Origin: Qingrenia yutianensis
Lineage (GTDB): Bacteria; Bacillota; Clostridia; UMGS1810
Assembly (NCBI RefSeq): GCF_014385105.1
Contig: NZ_JACRTE010000015.1
Coordinates: forward strand, 1 to 37,074
Length of the DNA stretch: 37,074 bases
Direction: 5' to 3'
The translations under genes were made by a program, and so were the position numbers. Below, piece after piece: positions 16,699 to 26,611 of the stretch. Under the pieces are notes generated by a model. That model worked only from the letters and a program-made list of their open reading frames with translations. It was not told the DNA's origin and made no database searches. Every line of letters starts with the position of its first letter. The stretch's first letter is position 1.

Positions 16699-18766
16699 AA
16701 TCCACACACTCCCCAAGAGGCGCAAGAGTTGAAGATGTCCAAATCATTGTGCTTGCTGTGTAACCCGTAAAGTCACCGTCCGTCAAAGCCTTCGGTGTAA
16801 GTCTTGCAGCGAAGGGAACCTTTGCACCCGGTGCAACGGTTTCTGTTTTGAACATTGTGTCATATAAGCTTCCGTCATTTGCATAAACCGCAATGATGAT
16901 TGAAATACCGAGAGAATTTACATCGTCCATATTTTGAACGGTGTAGTCTGCGGTGAGCGTACCGTTTATGCTTCCCGATGTTTTAACCGAGATGTCATAT
17001 GCCATATTTTTCTTAAGCGTGATTGTGCATATTCCCGCATCTCCCCATTCGTCGATGCAGTTGACGGTTATAATATGCTCGTTTCCATCATAATTTTCTA
17101 TTGTGAGTGTGTTCTCGTTTACGCCTGTTTCGGCAAGTACACCGTCAACATAAAATTCATATGTCACTGTGTCACCGTCCGCATCTGTCCCGTCTGCAGT
17201 AATCACAACGGTGTCACCCGCCGAGTATTTTATCTTGTCTGCCTTTAACATTACGACAGGAATACTGTTTGTGGTTGTGAATATCTGCAATCTGGGTCTG
17301 TTTTCAGTTGCCTTTCCGAATGTTGAATAACCGTTTGAAGTTCTTTCTATGGTGAACATAACGTACTTATCACCGTTTGCAATAGCTTTTTTTACTGCCG
17401 CCGAAAAATCGAAGATTGTATTATACGACCATTTTGAGTTGATATTCTCATCACCCTCAATTTTGGCAAGAGTAGACGGCAATATTTTTCTCTCTATTAT
17501 GTTTACATCACTTCGGTTAACCACTGGACCGGTCGTATCGCTCCATTCATTGAGCCCGTAAAGTGTAATTGTAGATCCTGCCTGTCCGCCGCCCATACTT
17601 GTAAGCAAACGAGCAGTTGATATATTTTCATCGGTATATTTGCTTATATCGAATTTTGAATACAATATCAGATTTCCGATTGACGCCTTGCCGAGTATAT
17701 AGTTATATGGGCTGTTAGCCGTTGTATTGTTATATTCCGTAAAGATTTTTTCATCATAACTATTGTAGAATATACCCTCTACGGTATTACATGTTAAAAC
17801 AGGCGCACCCTTTACGGTAATTGTTTTTTCGGCAAAGCCGTAATCACCCCATCGGTCGGTAACTTTAACCTTTATGACATAACTTCCTGCCGCCGGATTT
17901 GCAAGCGTAAACATATTTCCCGAAATACCGTCGGCTACTTCATTATTGTCCAAGTAAAACGTATATGTCAGGCTGTCGTTATCACCCTCATCCTCGTCCG
18001 TTCCGTTTGCGGTAAATGTGATTGTATCTTCAAAGGTGTAAAAGTCTTTTTCCGGCGAAATGGAAATTGTTGCGGTCGGCGCATTGTTGCTTGATGTAAA
18101 TATCTGCAATCTTGGTTTTGTACCGTCACCTTTCCAGAATGTGCCATATGCGGTGCTGTCAGGCTCCAATACAAACGCTATGTACTCTTTGTTCTCGCTG
18201 ATTGCTGCTTTTATAACATCAGTCATATCAACCGCCGCATAATACTCCCACGTACTGTCGATATTTTCGTCCGCAAACTTTACACGCGCACCGTTTACCT
18301 TTGCAGGAGTTCTGAAATAAACCGCTTTTTCATCTCTGTTAACTATTGGGGCCGTTTCCGTATTCCACAAACCGGCGTCAAATGTGTATATATTCATAGG
18401 ACAGTTGTCAAAATTTCCGTTATAAGCAATCAAAAGTCTTGCCGAGGCAATGTTTTTATCTGCAAAATCACTTGCCTTAAATTTCATATATACACTCTTT
18501 TTACCGTACTTATAACCCACTCCGTCATCATTCAACTTAAACTCTCTGCCGTCAAGAACAAAACTTCCGGAGTTTGTATAACCGCCTACATTGTTTGTCC
18601 ACTCCGAAAAATTCATTCCGTCATACCCGTTAAGATATTCACCGATGAGAGTGTTTGCAACAACTGACGGTGCGGTTGTGCCGTCCCCTTCCGCGAACAC
18701 CGCGCCCGTAAACACCGTTCCGATCAGCATAACTGCTGTGAGCATTAACGCTATTGCTTTCTTCAT
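16691..18766 (-). CDS. Secreted two-module DNRLRE/CBM96-like protein with Ig-like domains
   Basis: 691 residues with a typical signal peptide (MKKAIALMLTAVMLIGTVFT...FAEG). The body is a repeat of two units. Each unit has a module of about 180 residues whose parts match between copies (Y-x-KF-x-A/I near DKNIASARLL and DENISTARLL; then INSKWSY/IDSTWEY; PRLQIFT at the end), followed by an Ig/PKD-like domain (TITFTANGTDEDEGD and VVITADGTDADGD). The first module type resembles DNRLRE/CBM96 domains, which bind glycans. A third beta-rich domain ends the protein. There is no SLH or other anchor. It probably binds the polymer handled by the locus. Confidence 0.65.
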   Translation of the reverse strand: MKKAIALMLTAVMLIGTVFTGAVFAEGDGTTAPSVVANTLIGEYLNGYDGMNFSEWTNNVGGYTNSGSFVLDGREFKLNDDGVGYKYGKKSVYMKFKASDFADKNIASARLLIAYNGNFDNCPMNIYTFDAGLWNTETAPIVNRDEKAVYFRTPAKVNGARVKFADENIDSTWEYYAAVDMTDVIKAAISENKEYIAFVLEPDSTAYGTFWKGDGTKPRLQIFTSSNNAPTATISISPEKDFYTFEDTITFTANGTDEDEGDNDSLTYTFYLDNNEVADGISGNMFTLANPAAGSYVIKVKVTDRWGDYGFAEKTITVKGAPVLTCNTVEGIFYNSYDEKIFTEYNNTTANSPYNYILGKASIGNLILYSKFDISKYTDENISTARLLTSMGGGQAGSTITLYGLNEWSDTTGPVVNRSDVNIIERKILPSTLAKIEGDENINSKWSYNTIFDFSAAVKKAIANGDKYVMFTIERTSNGYSTFGKATENRPRLQIFTTTNSIPVVMLKADKIKYSAGDTVVITADGTDADGDTVTYEFYVDGVLAETGVNENTLTIENYDGNEHIITVNCIDEWGDAGICTITLKKNMAYDISVKTSGSINGTLTADYTVQNMDDVNSLGISIIIAVYANDGSLYDTMFKTETVAPGAKVPFAARLTPKALTDGDFTGYTASTMIWTSSTLAPLGECVDFE

Positions 18767-18795
18767 TTTTTAAACCCCTTTCAACTTTTAAAATT

Positions 18796-21459
18796 TTAAT
18801 TATTTTTTATATAATAAATATTTTGAGGTCTTGTATATTCTGCCTGAACAAATATTTTTATATCTTCACCGTATTTTTTACCTAAAATTGCACTTGATGC
18901 ATCAGCCTTTGACATTGTGATATTTCCATTGTTATCAACACTGTACATATAGCCAACCGCATATATGGATTCAAGCTTTTCCTCCAAATAGGGATCAGTC
19001 AAATCAAGATCCGTTGTAGAAAATCTTGCATAACCGTTTTCCGTAAGATAAACATCTCCCACAAGCAGTCTGTTTGATGAATTGCTCTCAAATGCCGAGT
19101 TTTGATTTTTGTTTGCTGCATTTGCAACAGGATTTAAAAATAATTTATTATTGTAGTCATAAAGCTTTTCTATCTTCGCAACGTATCCTTGAGAGTCAAG
19201 TCCCACCCTGAACAAATCGCCCGATTTAAGATTTTCGCACTTCTTTGCTTCCTCTGCCGTAAGATTGGTTTTTGAATTGTCCGATACTACACTGTCAAAT
19301 ATATTGTCTGAATCCGAAGGAACATAAAGCGTTGTTTGCGCACCGCCCCTGTAGCAATCTATTCTGTTCAGATACGCATATTTTTCGCTGCTGTCCGTAA
19401 CCTTTTTAATTCCCGCAAAAAGATACACATTTTTGTTGACCTCTTTTTCCTTTGCCCCCTCAACGAGCACAATGCTTCCAAATGGTGAGTCAGGCGAAAA
19501 CGACCAGATATCAACCTTATATGATTTATCATCGGTAAGTCCTGTTACCGTTGAAAGATCGTCCCAGTCTCGCTGCTCATTTATCAGCACGAAAAAATCA
19601 TCATTTCCTGTGATAAATTTGCCGCCGAAAGCGTGGCGGTAATTTATATTCGATGAACTCTTGTAGAAAAGCATATTTTCGTTTGTACCGATATATCTTC
19701 TCACAAGTGTTGTGTCATCCTCATATGCAATATTTTTAGTCGGAGTGTCGATATAAGTTATCTCGCCGCCGTCATTCGTGCCGTATGCCGCCGCAGTGGG
19801 AACAAAATCCGTATTTGTACAGCCGAGCGCATCGGTTATCTCTTTTTTCTTTTTGCACATTTTGCCGTCTATCTTTACCGAATCCGCAAGGTTCAAATTA
19901 ATATATTCGTTATTGGCGGTAAAAAGTTTCAGTTTAATTTTGTCCGCCGCCGAACCCTCGGAGTTTACGCCTACAATAAACGCAGAGGTGTATTTGTTGC
20001 TCTGACCGATATCGATATATGCCACCCTGCCATTTGTATCAAGTAAAAATTTTCCGTTTGTTCCCGGCTTATATTCGCTTGTTTTTATATGCTTTTTAAG
20101 TTCGGGAGTAAGCTTATGTTTACCGCCGTTTACATAAATGTATCCATCCGAGTCGATTTCGTCAATCTTTCCCTCAACGGTCTTGTCCGACATCACGATT
20201 TTTGCATATTCGTTGTCAAGACTTTTTGTAACCGTAAGCACTGACATAACCGAAAATTTATTTAAAAGTTTGCCGTCCGAATTGTATTTTTCATACAACT
20301 CGTATTTTGACAAATCTGCATTGCAAAGCGGTGAATTAAGGTCGTAGAGAATTTCGTTTTCTTCATCAAAACCCTTAAGCGCAACGGTATCGTATATGGT
20401 TATGTGCACCGCGTTGCAGCCACTTCCGCCGTTTTTGCTGACAAGTTCAACCTCTCCGTATTCCTTTGCGAAAATATCGTCAAAACTGTGCTTTGAAAAA
20501 TCAACGGGAACACCGTTATAATAAAACCTTGTCGACAAATTAAGCCTTGCGGTTTTTGTTCTCGAGTTATCGTCATATTCGATATACTGCGGGTTCACAT
20601 GCACGATATTGTCAAAATCTATCGTTATGCTTTTGTTGCTCGCTGTTTTTAACATATACACAAATTCGGGTTTGACCGTTTCGTCTGCCCAGAGTTCAAC
20701 ATCATAGCCAATATACGAATCGAATTTTTCGGGAACGTTAAAAATTCTTGTTCCGTCGATTTTTACCGTACGTCCTTTTTCGGTTGAAAGCGCAATATCA
20801 GTATATTCTGCTTCACCCTCATACTTTTTGATATTACGGTAAAAGTCGAGCATTTGTTTGTCGCTTTTTTCGAAAGATACGGTTTTGTCCGACATAGACG
20901 AGGTGTCGCACACATAGCAGTTTATACTGTCGTAAAACAGTGTAACCATACCAGAAAAGTTAAGCTTTTCGCGGTTTTCATTTAAAACGTTTGCAATTTT
21001 AAGCTCGTTTGCAACAGAGTGAACAGACGCAGGATAATTACCCTTAAGCTTTACAAGCGGCCCATAGCCGAGTGCATTTATCATAATTACAACCGCTTCG
21101 CAAGTGTCGATTGACGAATAAGGCGCAAAGCTCCCATCGGGATTGCCGTTTATAAAACCGAGCGATTTTGCATCGGATACCGCACCGAAAAACTCATTTT
21201 TCTCGGTGACGTCCCAGAAAACGGTAGTCTTTCCACCCACACCTTCTTTGCCGACAAGCTTTAAAAGATAATTTAAAAAAACGCCTCTTGATACCGTTTC
21301 GTCGCCGTTGGGAATATTCTCCGAGTCAAAAACACCTATTGCCGATAAAAGTGCGGCTTTTTCACTGTCGATATTTGTTTCGGCCGACGCAAAAGTTACT
21401 GACATAAATGTTCCGGCAAGCACCGCAAAAATAATAAATATTGCCGTAATTTTCTTCAT
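18796..21459 (-). CDS. Secreted protein with N-terminal SLH repeats
   Basis: 887 residues, signal peptide MKKITAIFIIFAVLAGTFM...FASA. Residues 30-190 contain degenerate SLH repeats (ETVSRGVFLNYLLKLVG, AVSDAKSLGFINGNPDGSFAPYSSIDTCEAVVIMINALG, then ANVLNENREKLNFSGMVTLFYD), which attach to cell-wall pyruvylated polymer. The remaining 700 residues are beta-rich, with no recognised catalytic motif. It lies 16 bp after the other SLH gene. It may be a structural surface protein or a scaffold for the locus. Function unknown. Confidence 0.65.
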   Translation of the reverse strand: MKKITAIFIIFAVLAGTFMSVTFASAETNIDSEKAALLSAIGVFDSENIPNGDETVSRGVFLNYLLKLVGKEGVGGKTTVFWDVTEKNEFFGAVSDAKSLGFINGNPDGSFAPYSSIDTCEAVVIMINALGYGPLVKLKGNYPASVHSVANELKIANVLNENREKLNFSGMVTLFYDSINCYVCDTSSMSDKTVSFEKSDKQMLDFYRNIKKYEGEAEYTDIALSTEKGRTVKIDGTRIFNVPEKFDSYIGYDVELWADETVKPEFVYMLKTASNKSITIDFDNIVHVNPQYIEYDDNSRTKTARLNLSTRFYYNGVPVDFSKHSFDDIFAKEYGEVELVSKNGGSGCNAVHITIYDTVALKGFDEENEILYDLNSPLCNADLSKYELYEKYNSDGKLLNKFSVMSVLTVTKSLDNEYAKIVMSDKTVEGKIDEIDSDGYIYVNGGKHKLTPELKKHIKTSEYKPGTNGKFLLDTNGRVAYIDIGQSNKYTSAFIVGVNSEGSAADKIKLKLFTANNEYINLNLADSVKIDGKMCKKKKEITDALGCTNTDFVPTAAAYGTNDGGEITYIDTPTKNIAYEDDTTLVRRYIGTNENMLFYKSSSNINYRHAFGGKFITGNDDFFVLINEQRDWDDLSTVTGLTDDKSYKVDIWSFSPDSPFGSIVLVEGAKEKEVNKNVYLFAGIKKVTDSSEKYAYLNRIDCYRGGAQTTLYVPSDSDNIFDSVVSDNSKTNLTAEEAKKCENLKSGDLFRVGLDSQGYVAKIEKLYDYNNKLFLNPVANAANKNQNSAFESNSSNRLLVGDVYLTENGYARFSTTDLDLTDPYLEEKLESIYAVGYMYSVDNNGNITMSKADASSAILGKKYGEDIKIFVQAEYTRPQNIYYIKNN

Positions 21460-21475
21460 ATTCTACCCCCTTTCA

Positions 21476-22981
21476 TCAGACTGCCGACTGCAAAAATGAA
21501 AATACCATTTTTGCACTTTCCGCTCTTGTAATATATGCCGTCGGTTTAAAGCTTTGGTCGGAATATCCGTTTATAACATTTGCGCAATACATTTGTTTTA
21601 CTGCGGTTTTTGCGTAATCGGCAATGCTTTCGCCGTCAATAAATTCGGTATATTCCCTGTTTTCTTTCATCGCATAGGTTTTAAACATCGCCGCGTTATA
21701 CAGAATTTTAACTGCGTCCTGACGCGAAATTTTATCATTTGGGCTGAAATTTCCGTATAAATCTCCGTTTGCTATTTCTGTTTTCTGTGCCGTTGCCGCA
21801 AAAGAATAAAACCAATCGTCCTTTGAAACATCTTTAAACGTGCAGTCTATGCCTTTAATGTCAATTTCTGTCGCAGAAAGCACAATTTTCAAAAATTCCG
21901 CTCGTGTTATATTATTGTCCGGACAAAAATTTTTGTTGCCGTAACCTGATACAACACCGCGCTGATTAAGTCTTAACACACTTTCATATGCCCAGTGCGA
22001 CAAATCCATATCGTTCCAAACCGACTGCACAGTCCAAATGTTGTTGTTTGTTTCGTTGCTTGGTGCTGAAAACTTTTTTCCGCCTCCCGAACCACCTTTG
22101 CTTCCGCTGCCGTTGCCGCTATCCTGCTCGGTGATGCCTGCTCCGTATTGATTTGCCGCCTCGGCAAAAACTTTTCTCCAGCCATTGTAGCATTCTGCAC
22201 CTTTTTTTCGGATATATTCCGCAATACTTGATTTATATGTATCGTTCGCGGATAAAAAGTTTTTGTCTATATCCGCAACACCGAGCAAATCGGCATTTTT
22301 CACAATAAATTTCACCGCATCAGTTGTTTCTTTAAGCTCGTAAAATTTCAAAACATCAGCATTCAAAATGTAGTCAGACGAAATTTCGTCAACACTTTTG
22401 TAGTTTTCTTTTCTGCCGAAAAGTTCTTTTGCAATCAAAGTCCTGCTTTCGTCATTAAGCTGACTGTAATTGGGATTCGAAAAGAAAACATCCTCGTAAT
22501 ATGCCATAAAATTCTCGGTTTCCGCCGCAGATTTCAAAAGATTGAATTCTTCCAAAACCGCAGGATAATCCGATTCCTTTATATATGTGAAATACTTGAA
22601 GGCGCTTTCTCCCGTTTCGCTTACTGCATAAGCCGCATATCTGCCCTTATCACCATTAGATTTATACGAAAATGCACCCGGTTTTGCAAGCTGTTTTACA
22701 TAATCGATGCTTAACTTTTTGTCGGCGTCTGATTTTACCGAAAATGCGTCAAAATCCCGTTTAAACATTTCATCGTTGTATTTTTGGCTGACCACCGCGT
22801 TGACGGTAAAATTTGCATTAAACACACTTACCGAAACTTTTTCGTCATTATCAAATAATGCAGTAACCTTCACCGTTTCGGTTTTCGGGTCGGCGCTCAC
22901 CGAAACAGTACCTGACGCATATACCGCCGATGCTGAAAAAACGAGCGCTCCGGCAAGAATTGCCGCAATGTGATTTTTCAT
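21476..22981 (-). CDS. Secreted protein with three C-terminal SLH repeats
   Basis: 501 residues, signal peptide (IAAILAGALVFSASAVYASG). An N-terminal beta domain (20-120) resembles the opening part of the propeller paralogues, with a middle helical region. A Gly/Ser-rich linker (SGNGSGSKGGSGGGKK) leads to three SLH repeats: SHWAYESVLRLNQRGVVSGY, then WFYSFAATAQKTEIANGDLYG, then YAKTAVKQMYCANVINGYSD. It should be anchored at the cell surface through the SLH part. It may hold the carbohydrate-active proteins close to the cell. Confidence 0.7.
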   Translation of the reverse strand: MKNHIAAILAGALVFSASAVYASGTVSVSADPKTETVKVTALFDNDEKVSVSVFNANFTVNAVVSQKYNDEMFKRDFDAFSVKSDADKKLSIDYVKQLAKPGAFSYKSNGDKGRYAAYAVSETGESAFKYFTYIKESDYPAVLEEFNLLKSAAETENFMAYYEDVFFSNPNYSQLNDESRTLIAKELFGRKENYKSVDEISSDYILNADVLKFYELKETTDAVKFIVKNADLLGVADIDKNFLSANDTYKSSIAEYIRKKGAECYNGWRKVFAEAANQYGAGITEQDSGNGSGSKGGSGGGKKFSAPSNETNNNIWTVQSVWNDMDLSHWAYESVLRLNQRGVVSGYGNKNFCPDNNITRAEFLKIVLSATEIDIKGIDCTFKDVSKDDWFYSFAATAQKTEIANGDLYGNFSPNDKISRQDAVKILYNAAMFKTYAMKENREYTEFIDGESIADYAKTAVKQMYCANVINGYSDQSFKPTAYITRAESAKMVFSFLQSAV

Positions 22982-22997
22982 TGTTTTTCATTCCCCC

Positions 22998-25742
22998 CTA
23001 TTTGTTTATAAGCATATTCAGATTATACATAAAGTGCGCGATATCCTCATTTGAAGCAGCCTTACCGCTTTCATATGAAATTTTGTCGTCCAGAATGTTT
23101 AAATAACGGCATTTTGAATATGCATACCGCGCATATGCAGGAATATTTTCCGGAACATCTCCCATTTCAAAACCATCCGCAATATGTTTAAAACTTAATA
23201 TTCTGCCTGCGATAACCGCCAGCTCGTCGTATGTAACGTTTTCGTCCGGGTTAAATTTATTATCCTGTGCCATAACCAAAAGCCCGTTGTCATACATACT
23301 TTCAACATAAGTATAATCATATCCGCCGTTTGACACGTTGTCTTTCTCGACGTCACTGTATGCCGAGGTGTTTTTTTCTCTTTTAAGATTGAGCATACGC
23401 GAAATATATCTTGCAAAATCGCCTCTTTTCGTTCCGCCGTCCGGATTGAATTTTCCGTCGGTGAACTTGTCGTAAATTCCGCTGTTGTAAAGCGATATTA
23501 TGTCATTTCTCGCATATGAACCGTCTATATCCGTGTAGAGCGTGTCGCCTGCGTCAAAGAATTTTTCGTATTCGTAAACATATGTTCCGCCCGATGTACC
23601 TATCCAAACCTGTTTTTTGGACGCACGGAATTCTATTATCCAAATATCTGCCGCGTTCTGCACTCCCGGTACGCTTCTGAACGTTTCACCGCCGTCGTAT
23701 GACTCAAAAAGCCCGGGTGTACAGTAATTGTATGTTGCATAAAGTCCGCCGGCAACAAGATGAAGTTCGTTTTCGGGATCTTGTGCAACCGAATATATCG
23801 GTACTCTGCCGTACACCCGCGTAAGACCGTTTTTGTCATTCAACATTCGTATTTTTCCGTTTTCAACCACACATATTCCCGATGAAACCGTTCCGATATA
23901 AACTTTATCTTCCTTGAATTTGTCAATCGACATTCTCTGCAAGCCGGATGGAAGTCCCGACACAATCGTTGTCCATGTCCTTCCCTCATCGGAGGATTTA
24001 TTGAGCGAGCCGCCCGTTGCGGAATACACAATATTTCCGTTAAACGGGCTTATCGCATGAATTTTATACTGCGGAACAACCCAAGTATTGCCGTCATCAT
24101 ATGACACAATGTTACCTGCGTAAACGGTTGACGGATTGTCGGGATTAAACTGCAAAAATCTTGTGTCGCATCCGTGCGTACCTTCAACATTGTGCCAGTT
24201 GAGTCCGCCGTCAAGGCTTTCTTTTATAATACTGTTTGCGCCCCAATTTCCGCGATTTTCCAAAATTCTTTTGGGGTTTTTGGGGTCAACCGACAATGAT
24301 TTTGAGGTTTTTGCTCCGCCGTATCTCACATTCGAAAATCTGTCCTCATTGGGCATATAATAAACAAGCGGATAACTCTCTCCGTTTCCCGTATATGCAC
24401 TCATAATGCTTGAACGGTCAATACAAGTAATCCAAAAAGCGTTTTCGTCACCGTTGATGTCAAAGTAGAAATTCGCTGCCCTCATTCCCGAATATCCGCT
24501 CGACGCAGGAAATAGATTTTCACCGCCGTCATTAGATTTCATAATCTGACCATCCAGCGAAATCCACATCAAATCAGGATTTTTAGGGTGTATAAAATAC
24601 GGTTCGGCGCTATATCCCCAGTTATCTCGAATTATGGCAAGGTTATTGTCAACATTGGGACGTTTAAAGGTTTTACCGTAATCATCGCTGTATCTCATAG
24701 GATTTTGAATTGACGAGCTTGTCACGTAAAGCCTTGCTTTTCCGTCAGCTCGGACAGGTGAAAAGTTAAGACGAAAAAACTTTTTATCCTTAAAACCGGC
24801 ATCCTGATAGGTGCATACAGCCGCCCAGCTCTTCCCACTATTTTTGCTCTCGTAAAGCTTGTCGGGAGTTACCGCAAACCAATGTGTATCATCCGCAGGG
24901 TCGGCTGCTATTGCGCGCACGTTTTCTTCGCCTATTCCGTTGTTAAGCTCAATCCAGTTTGCGCCGTCGTCATACGATGCCAAAAGCCCATGTTTCTGTG
25001 TACATGCAATAACCGTGTTTCCTATAACATCAATCGCCTCAATATATTCATCTTTTAATCCTATGTTCTTCCATGTTTCGCCTTCATCCTCCGACTTGAA
25101 CATTCCGCTATGGGTTCCGCAGGCATACAGATTGCGTTTACCGTTTTTTAGAGCGTCGGAATACTTAACGGTACAGTTGCTGAACACTCTCGGCTGAAAA
25201 TTAAGCTGTAAGACCTGTTTCCAGCTTTTCCCCGCATCGGTGGATTTGTAAAGTCCGGCTTCAGGCTTTTGCGAAGCGCCCCCCTCGTTTGTTAAAACCG
25301 ACACGAACGCAATATGTTCGTCATCGGGCGAAAATGTCATATAAATCGTGCCGGCAAGAGGTATTCCTTCATCCGACGGCATCCACGAAAGTCCGCCGTC
25401 TTCACTGCGCCACACCGTTTCGGTATCTGTCCCCAAAAGCACAAGATCAGGATTTGTCGGTGCGGCGGTAATTGTAAAGCACTTTTGTCCGCATTCTCCG
25501 CCGCGATAACCTGCCGCTGCTTGTTCCGGTGTCGTGAGATGAAACATTTTCATCCACGGATTTACCGATGTGGTTGTAAGTGCATCAATATCGGTTCCGC
25601 TCGGAATTATCGATAAATCTGCCCCATCGCACCCCGTTTTTGCACCTTCAACATGGTTATCAAAAGTATCTGCTGCAAAACCGGAGAATGAGTTAAACAA
25701 CATACATACCGTTAAAGTAAATAACACAAAAATTTTTTTCAT
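22998..25742 (-). CDS. Surface BNR/Asp-box propeller protein with SLH anchor, GH74-like
   Basis: 914 residues, signal peptide (MKKIFVLFTLTVCMLFNSFSGFAA). Asp-box motifs include SEDGGLSW, STDAGKSW, SEDEGETW, SYDDGANW, SKNSGKSW, SDDYGKTF, SNDGGENL, SLDGGLNW, SYDDGNTW, SSDEGRTW and SYDGGETF. GGECGQKCF...LLGTDTETVWRS keeps the Asp (106) equivalent to the GH74 first-blade Asp. The C-terminal ~180 residues hold SLH-like repeats (ARNDIISLYNSGIYDKFTDGKFNPDGG; VESMYDNGLLVMAQDNKFNPDENV; YSKCRYLNILDDKISY). It is therefore the cell-bound paralogue of the protein at 14047. Enzymatic activity is inferred from distant resemblance only. Confidence 0.72.
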   Translation of the reverse strand: MKKIFVLFTLTVCMLFNSFSGFAADTFDNHVEGAKTGCDGADLSIIPSGTDIDALTTTSVNPWMKMFHLTTPEQAAAGYRGGECGQKCFTITAAPTNPDLVLLGTDTETVWRSEDGGLSWMPSDEGIPLAGTIYMTFSPDDEHIAFVSVLTNEGGASQKPEAGLYKSTDAGKSWKQVLQLNFQPRVFSNCTVKYSDALKNGKRNLYACGTHSGMFKSEDEGETWKNIGLKDEYIEAIDVIGNTVIACTQKHGLLASYDDGANWIELNNGIGEENVRAIAADPADDTHWFAVTPDKLYESKNSGKSWAAVCTYQDAGFKDKKFFRLNFSPVRADGKARLYVTSSSIQNPMRYSDDYGKTFKRPNVDNNLAIIRDNWGYSAEPYFIHPKNPDLMWISLDGQIMKSNDGGENLFPASSGYSGMRAANFYFDINGDENAFWITCIDRSSIMSAYTGNGESYPLVYYMPNEDRFSNVRYGGAKTSKSLSVDPKNPKRILENRGNWGANSIIKESLDGGLNWHNVEGTHGCDTRFLQFNPDNPSTVYAGNIVSYDDGNTWVVPQYKIHAISPFNGNIVYSATGGSLNKSSDEGRTWTTIVSGLPSGLQRMSIDKFKEDKVYIGTVSSGICVVENGKIRMLNDKNGLTRVYGRVPIYSVAQDPENELHLVAGGLYATYNYCTPGLFESYDGGETFRSVPGVQNAADIWIIEFRASKKQVWIGTSGGTYVYEYEKFFDAGDTLYTDIDGSYARNDIISLYNSGIYDKFTDGKFNPDGGTKRGDFARYISRMLNLKREKNTSAYSDVEKDNVSNGGYDYTYVESMYDNGLLVMAQDNKFNPDENVTYDELAVIAGRILSFKHIADGFEMGDVPENIPAYARYAYSKCRYLNILDDKISYESGKAASNEDIAHFMYNLNMLINK

Positions 25743-25750
25743 AATTCACC

Positions 25751-26596
25751 TTACCCCTTCACAGCACCTGCCGAAAGCCCTTTTACAAAATATTTATTTG
25801 CGACCGCATATGCAAAAAGAACCGGTATGAGGGCTATTGTAGAACCTGCAAGCATTAAATTCCACGAGGACGCCGCCTCACTTGAAGATTTGAGCGCCGC
25901 AACTCCCACTATGAGTGTTCTTTGGTCGGGACGCGTAAGCGTAAACAGCGTCGGCATAAGATAATCGTTCCACGATGCCTGAAAAGATAAAATTCCGATT
26001 GTCGCCATAATCGGCTTTAAAAGAGGAAAAATTATCGAAAAAAATGCCTTTATAAACGAACAACCATCAATATACGCCGACTCCTCCAATGCGGTGGGAA
26101 GGGTGCGCACATAACTTCTCACAAGGTATATGTTTACAATTCCAATACTGAAAAACTTTAATACGATAAGTCCCCAAAGCGAATTTGAAAGACCGATTTT
26201 CCCCAAAATTTCAAACTGCGGATAAATCGTTATTGAACCGAGTGATACAAACATCAGCGACGAAAATACGGCAAAAAGTATGCCCTTTCCTGGAAATTCG
26301 CCGCGCGCAAACACATAGCCTGCGGTGGAAGACGTCAAAAGATTTATTATAACGCAAAAAATTGTGTAATATGTACTGTTCCACAACATTCTGCCCACCC
26401 TAAAACTATCGGAATTCCAAGCGGTTATATAGTTATCAAACGTAGGATTTCTCGGAAAAAGCGTTTCGGGTGTCGTGAGAATTTCGGCATTCGTTTTAAA
26501 CGACGCGAAAACCGTGTAAACTATCGGAAGCAGTGTAATAAACAGCACAATTATAAGAAATATGTAAATCGGTATATTTTTTAAAGCTTTTTTCAT
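25751..26596 (-). CDS. Carbohydrate ABC transporter permease, MalG type
   Basis: 281 residues with six TM segments and the EAA loop TALEESAYIDGCSFIKAFFSIIFPLLKPI, which docks with the ATPase. ASWNDYLMPTLFT and the closing FVKGLSAGAVKG are typical of the MalG/UgpE family. It starts 15 bp after the MalF-type gene and ends 8 bp before the SLH-propeller gene. No ATPase gene is in the locus, as usual when a shared MsiK-type ATPase serves several sugar transporters. Confidence 0.9.
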   Translation of the reverse strand: MKKALKNIPIYIFLIIVLFITLLPIVYTVFASFKTNAEILTTPETLFPRNPTFDNYITAWNSDSFRVGRMLWNSTYYTIFCVIINLLTSSTAGYVFARGEFPGKGILFAVFSSLMFVSLGSITIYPQFEILGKIGLSNSLWGLIVLKFFSIGIVNIYLVRSYVRTLPTALEESAYIDGCSFIKAFFSIIFPLLKPIMATIGILSFQASWNDYLMPTLFTLTRPDQRTLIVGVAALKSSSEAASSWNLMLAGSTIALIPVLFAYAVANKYFVKGLSAGAVKG

Positions 26597-26611
26597 TGTT
26601 GTACCTGCCCC

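Noticed and set aside
16698..16725. Start of the propeller gene at the TTG at 16725
   Set aside because: The TTG at 16698 has a GGGGAG site and gives a normal signal peptide; the longer form adds nine residues from the overlapping gene.
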